Below are positions 6,898 to 8,209 of a DNA stretch of 8,209 bases, piece after piece. Source of the stretch: Acidobacteriaceae bacterium (GTDB lineage Bacteria > Acidobacteriota > Terriglobia > Terriglobales > SbA1). The stretch is from NCBI GenBank assembly GCA_003136335.1, contig PLEA01000189.1, positions 1 to 8,209 on the forward strand, written 5' to 3'. The notes beneath the pieces are model-generated. The model did not search any database. It worked only from the letters and a program-made list of their open reading frames with translations, and was not told where the DNA came from. Numbering within the stretch: position 1 is the first letter of the stretch; the number at the start of each line of letters is the position of its first letter. The position numbers were made by a program, and so were the translations under genes.

Positions 6898-6917
6898 CCG
6901 GACAGCGGAATGTCCGG
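6898..6917. other. Perfect 7-bp inverted repeat upstream of the pilin gene
   Basis: CCGGACA (6898-6904) and TGTCCGG (6911-6917) flank a 6-base loop GCGGAA. It follows the larger element by 11 bases. Between them GTCGGC (6889-6894) is a second possible partner for GCCGAC (6881-6886). No U tract follows, so this looks more like a leader hairpin or an operator than a terminator. Confidence 0.5.
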
Positions 6918-7020
6918 AATTATGCCTTTGACGTACCCAATAATGGTTACCCTTTTTTTGGGCTTTGAATGTATGTTCTCGCTAGGGGATTTCCCAAGAT
7001 GCTTCAATGGAGTGAAGAAG

Positions 7021-7167
7021 ATGACTAGCTTATTTCGCCAGTTGTGGTTGCAAGAAGAAGCACAAGACATCGCTGAATACGCGGTGATGCTGGCAGTGAT
7101 TCTGGTGATCGTCGTTGGCACCATCCAGTTGATCGGATCGAATGCGAACAAAGTGTTTCCCGTATAG
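7021..7167 (+). CDS. Flp-type pilin (Tad pilus major subunit family)
   Basis: A 48-residue protein: a short charged leader (MTSLFRQLWLQEEA), then QDIAEYAVMLAVILVIVVG, one hydrophobic helix, and a short tail NANKVFPV. The Glu-Tyr pair matches Glu+5/Tyr+6 of mature Flp pilins, which places cleavage by the TadV/PilD-type prepilin peptidase just before Gln15. The residue at -1 is then Ala, where most Flp leaders have Gly. The mature part is about 34 residues and assembles into an adhesion pilus at the inner membrane. Start: ATG 7021 has GGAG at 7009-7012, 8 nt upstream; the longer open frame from 6877 adds an unrelated stretch. No tad assembly genes are in the window, as is common for orphan flp genes. 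The tail looks short, and a toxin-like remnant follows directly, so the 3' end may have been altered. Confidence 0.85.
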   Translation: MTSLFRQLWLQEEAQDIAEYAVMLAVILVIVVGTIQLIGSNANKVFPV

Positions 7168-7194
7168 CTAGTTCGATCCAATAGCTGCTGCGCC

Positions 7195-7428
7195 AAAAGT
7201 CCGACCCTTGCCAAGCTCCTTCGCAAACTCCGTAAGAAAAATCGTCACATCGAAGCTGATCTCGCCGCAGTCGTTCCTGACATCGAGGCGGATTACACCT
7301 ACAATTGCGCTGCTTCTCGCGTACCGAAGAGAAAACCGGGCATCGAATATTGGAAATACGAATTTGGCAGCACCGACCTACAGCGCCGTCCGCGAAATTC
7401 CTTTAAGCTGTCTCGAGACGGAAAATAG
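7195..7428 (+). pseudogene. Remnant resembling a RelE/ParE-type toxin, no start codon
   Basis: An open stretch in the same frame as the pilin, after its TAG, runs to TAG 7426-7428 with no ATG, GTG or TTG. It has protein-like character: SPTLAKLLRKLRKKNRHIEA, then DLAAVVPDIEADY, then YWKYEFGSTDLQRR and NSFKL. A basic first helix followed by a WKxxxxxxD...R-x-FK/RL pattern is what I expect of RelE/HigB-like mRNA interferases. Those usually run 85-110 residues and begin with a strand before SPTF; here that strand and the C-terminal part are missing. No antitoxin gene is seen. The last 26 bases overlap the end of the aldo/keto reductase gene on the other strand. The family call is by eye; the fragment may be another decayed gene. 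Confidence 0.45.
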
Positions 7429-8209
7429 GATTGACCCCTACAGCTCCCGCGAGGAGCCGCCGCTGCTCGACCTCCGTGATGGGTTGGAAATCCTGACCGA
7501 TGTCCATCCCCAGCCGGAAGTATCTCTCATCGCCGGGAGGAATTGCGGCCGTGACCGGCTGGGATAGCGTCCAGCGCAGACCCAAAGCGGCTTCTTCCGG
7601 GAAGGCCGCCGGTTCGTACCAGCACTTGGGATGGGGGTGGCCACTCTTTTCGGAGGCGGGCCAGGTTGTCTTGGCCATCCCTTTCAAGGCCAGGACGCCC
7701 ATTTCCTTCTGCCGGGCCTTTTGGAACACTTGCGGTCCAAAATTGGCCTGGGAGTAAAGGACAAAGTTAAGCGGGAAAAGAATCGTGTCGAAGTGATAGC
7801 GATCCATTGCGGAAAGAGCCACTTCCACCGAGTGGGCCGAGAAACCAATGAAACGCAGCTTGCCCGCCTTTTTGGCAGCCTCGAAGGTTTCCATGGCGCC
7901 GTTGGGACCGAAGATCTGTTCGAGGTCTGACATCTTCGACAGCGCGTGAAATTGGTAGAGATCCACGTGGTCGGTGCGGAGCAGCCGCAGAGACTCGTCC
8001 AGCAACTTGGCAGAACCGTCCTTGGTCCAGTCTTCTTGCTTGCAAGCCAGGAAGACCTTGTTGCGGTAGGGTTCGAGCGCCGCCCCCAGGCGTTCCTGCG
8101 CATTGCCATAAGTGGGCGCCACGTCAAAGTAGTTGATCCCCCGGTCCACTGCTTCCGCTACGATATTGCTGGCAAATGACGGGCTGTTTTCCATGACCAC
8201 GATGCCCGC
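7403..8209 (-). CDS. Aldo/keto reductase, N-terminus outside the window
   Basis: The frame is open from the right edge (first residues AGIVVMEN) to TGA at 7403, 268 residues; about 20-30 N-terminal residues are missing. The aldo/keto reductase tetrad is complete, counting from the GTG at 8200: Asp26 and Tyr31 in YFDVAPTYG, Lys54 in LACK, His85 in YQFH. The barrel continues through GKLRFIGFSAHS, LPLNFV and LALKGM, and LRWTLSQPVTAAIPPGD provides the end of the barrel and the NADP(H) site typical of the family. It would reduce an aldehyde or ketone with NADPH in the cytosol; the substrate cannot be told. No C-terminal 4Fe-4S ferredoxin cysteines are present, which separates it from a related bacterial subgroup. 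It is convergent with the pilin region and seems unrelated to the glycan genes. Confidence 0.92.
   Translation of the reverse strand, partial: AGIVVMENSPSFASNIVAEAVDRGINYFDVAPTYGNAQERLGAALEPYRNKVFLACKQEDWTKDGSAKLLDESLRLLRTDHVDLYQFHALSKMSDLEQIFGPNGAMETFEAAKKAGKLRFIGFSAHSVEVALSAMDRYHFDTILFPLNFVLYSQANFGPQVFQKARQKEMGVLALKGMAKTTWPASEKSGHPHPKCWYEPAAFPEEAALGLRWTLSQPVTAAIPPGDERYFRLGMDIGQDFQPITEVEQRRLLAGAVGVNPIFRLETA

Noticed and set aside
7135..7179. GGATCGAA and TTCGATCC inverted repeat around the pilin stop, with a T-arm-like GTTCGATCC
   Set aside because: The 29-nt loop and lack of a U tract argue against a terminator; no acceptor, D or anticodon arms fit a tRNA.
7208..7567. 119-codon plus-strand frame overlapping the aldo/keto reductase
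   Set aside because: Mostly the antisense shadow of the reductase gene; the protein-like signal at 7195-7428 is in a different frame.
1..8209. CRISPR arrays, tRNA or rRNA genes, IS elements or transposase genes
   Set aside because: No regularly spaced repeats beyond the three short units at 4556-4590, no cloverleaf, and no transposase-like frame or matching terminal inverted repeats were seen on either strand.

Overview
The window reads like a bacterial chromosome segment of moderately high GC. The Flp-type pilin, the long WecA-like transferase, the mix of SD-led and non-SD starts and the gene mix suggest an Acidobacteriota-like soil bacterium; this is inference from family resemblance, not a database result. 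It looks like the edge of a surface-glycan or modified-peptide island that is partly decaying, followed by a pilin gene and a housekeeping-type oxidoreductase.

Layout. Positions 1-141 hold no gene I can support. At 142-1116 (-) is an HPr-kinase-like P-loop kinase. It diverges from an intact nucleotidyltransferase-family protein (NTP_transf_5 type, 1139-2338, +). The 22 bp between the two proposed starts is centred on a symmetric TATA core that could be a shared -10 for both directions. From 6557 down to 2412 everything real is on the minus strand: a GDP-mannose 3,5-epimerase (5553-6557), a second, broken nucleotidyltransferase of the same family (about 4646-5506), a WecA/TagO-type polyprenyl-phosphate sugar-1-phosphate transferase with an extra C-terminal domain (2855-4414), and a small two-helix membrane protein with a very strong ribosome binding site but a frameshift (2412-2661). 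An AT-rich island (about 4500-4620) upstream of the WecA-like gene carries a sigma70-like promoter and three 11-bp direct repeats.

The 463-base gap 6558-7020 holds no gene. It contains the RBS of the epimerase gene and two strong inverted repeats (6848-6886, 6898-6917) that could form a structured leader for the next gene, a 48-residue Flp-type pilin (7021-7167, +). Directly after the pilin stop, in the same frame, is a start-less remnant resembling a RelE-type toxin (about 7195-7428). It runs tail to tail into an aldo/keto reductase (7403-8209, -) whose N-terminus lies outside the window.

How the genes fit together. The epimerase would make GDP-L-galactose (or a related GDP-sugar) from GDP-mannose, and the WecA-like enzyme would start a lipid-linked glycan on undecaprenyl phosphate. 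HPr-kinase-like proteins paired with this nucleotidyltransferase family are known from lasso-peptide clusters and from exopolysaccharide/exosortase clusters, so the kinase and nucleotidyltransferase probably tailor a peptide or polymer encoded outside the left edge. At least three genes are broken (second nucleotidyltransferase, small membrane protein, toxin remnant) while the long genes are intact, which suggests an accessory region under decay rather than poor sequence throughout.
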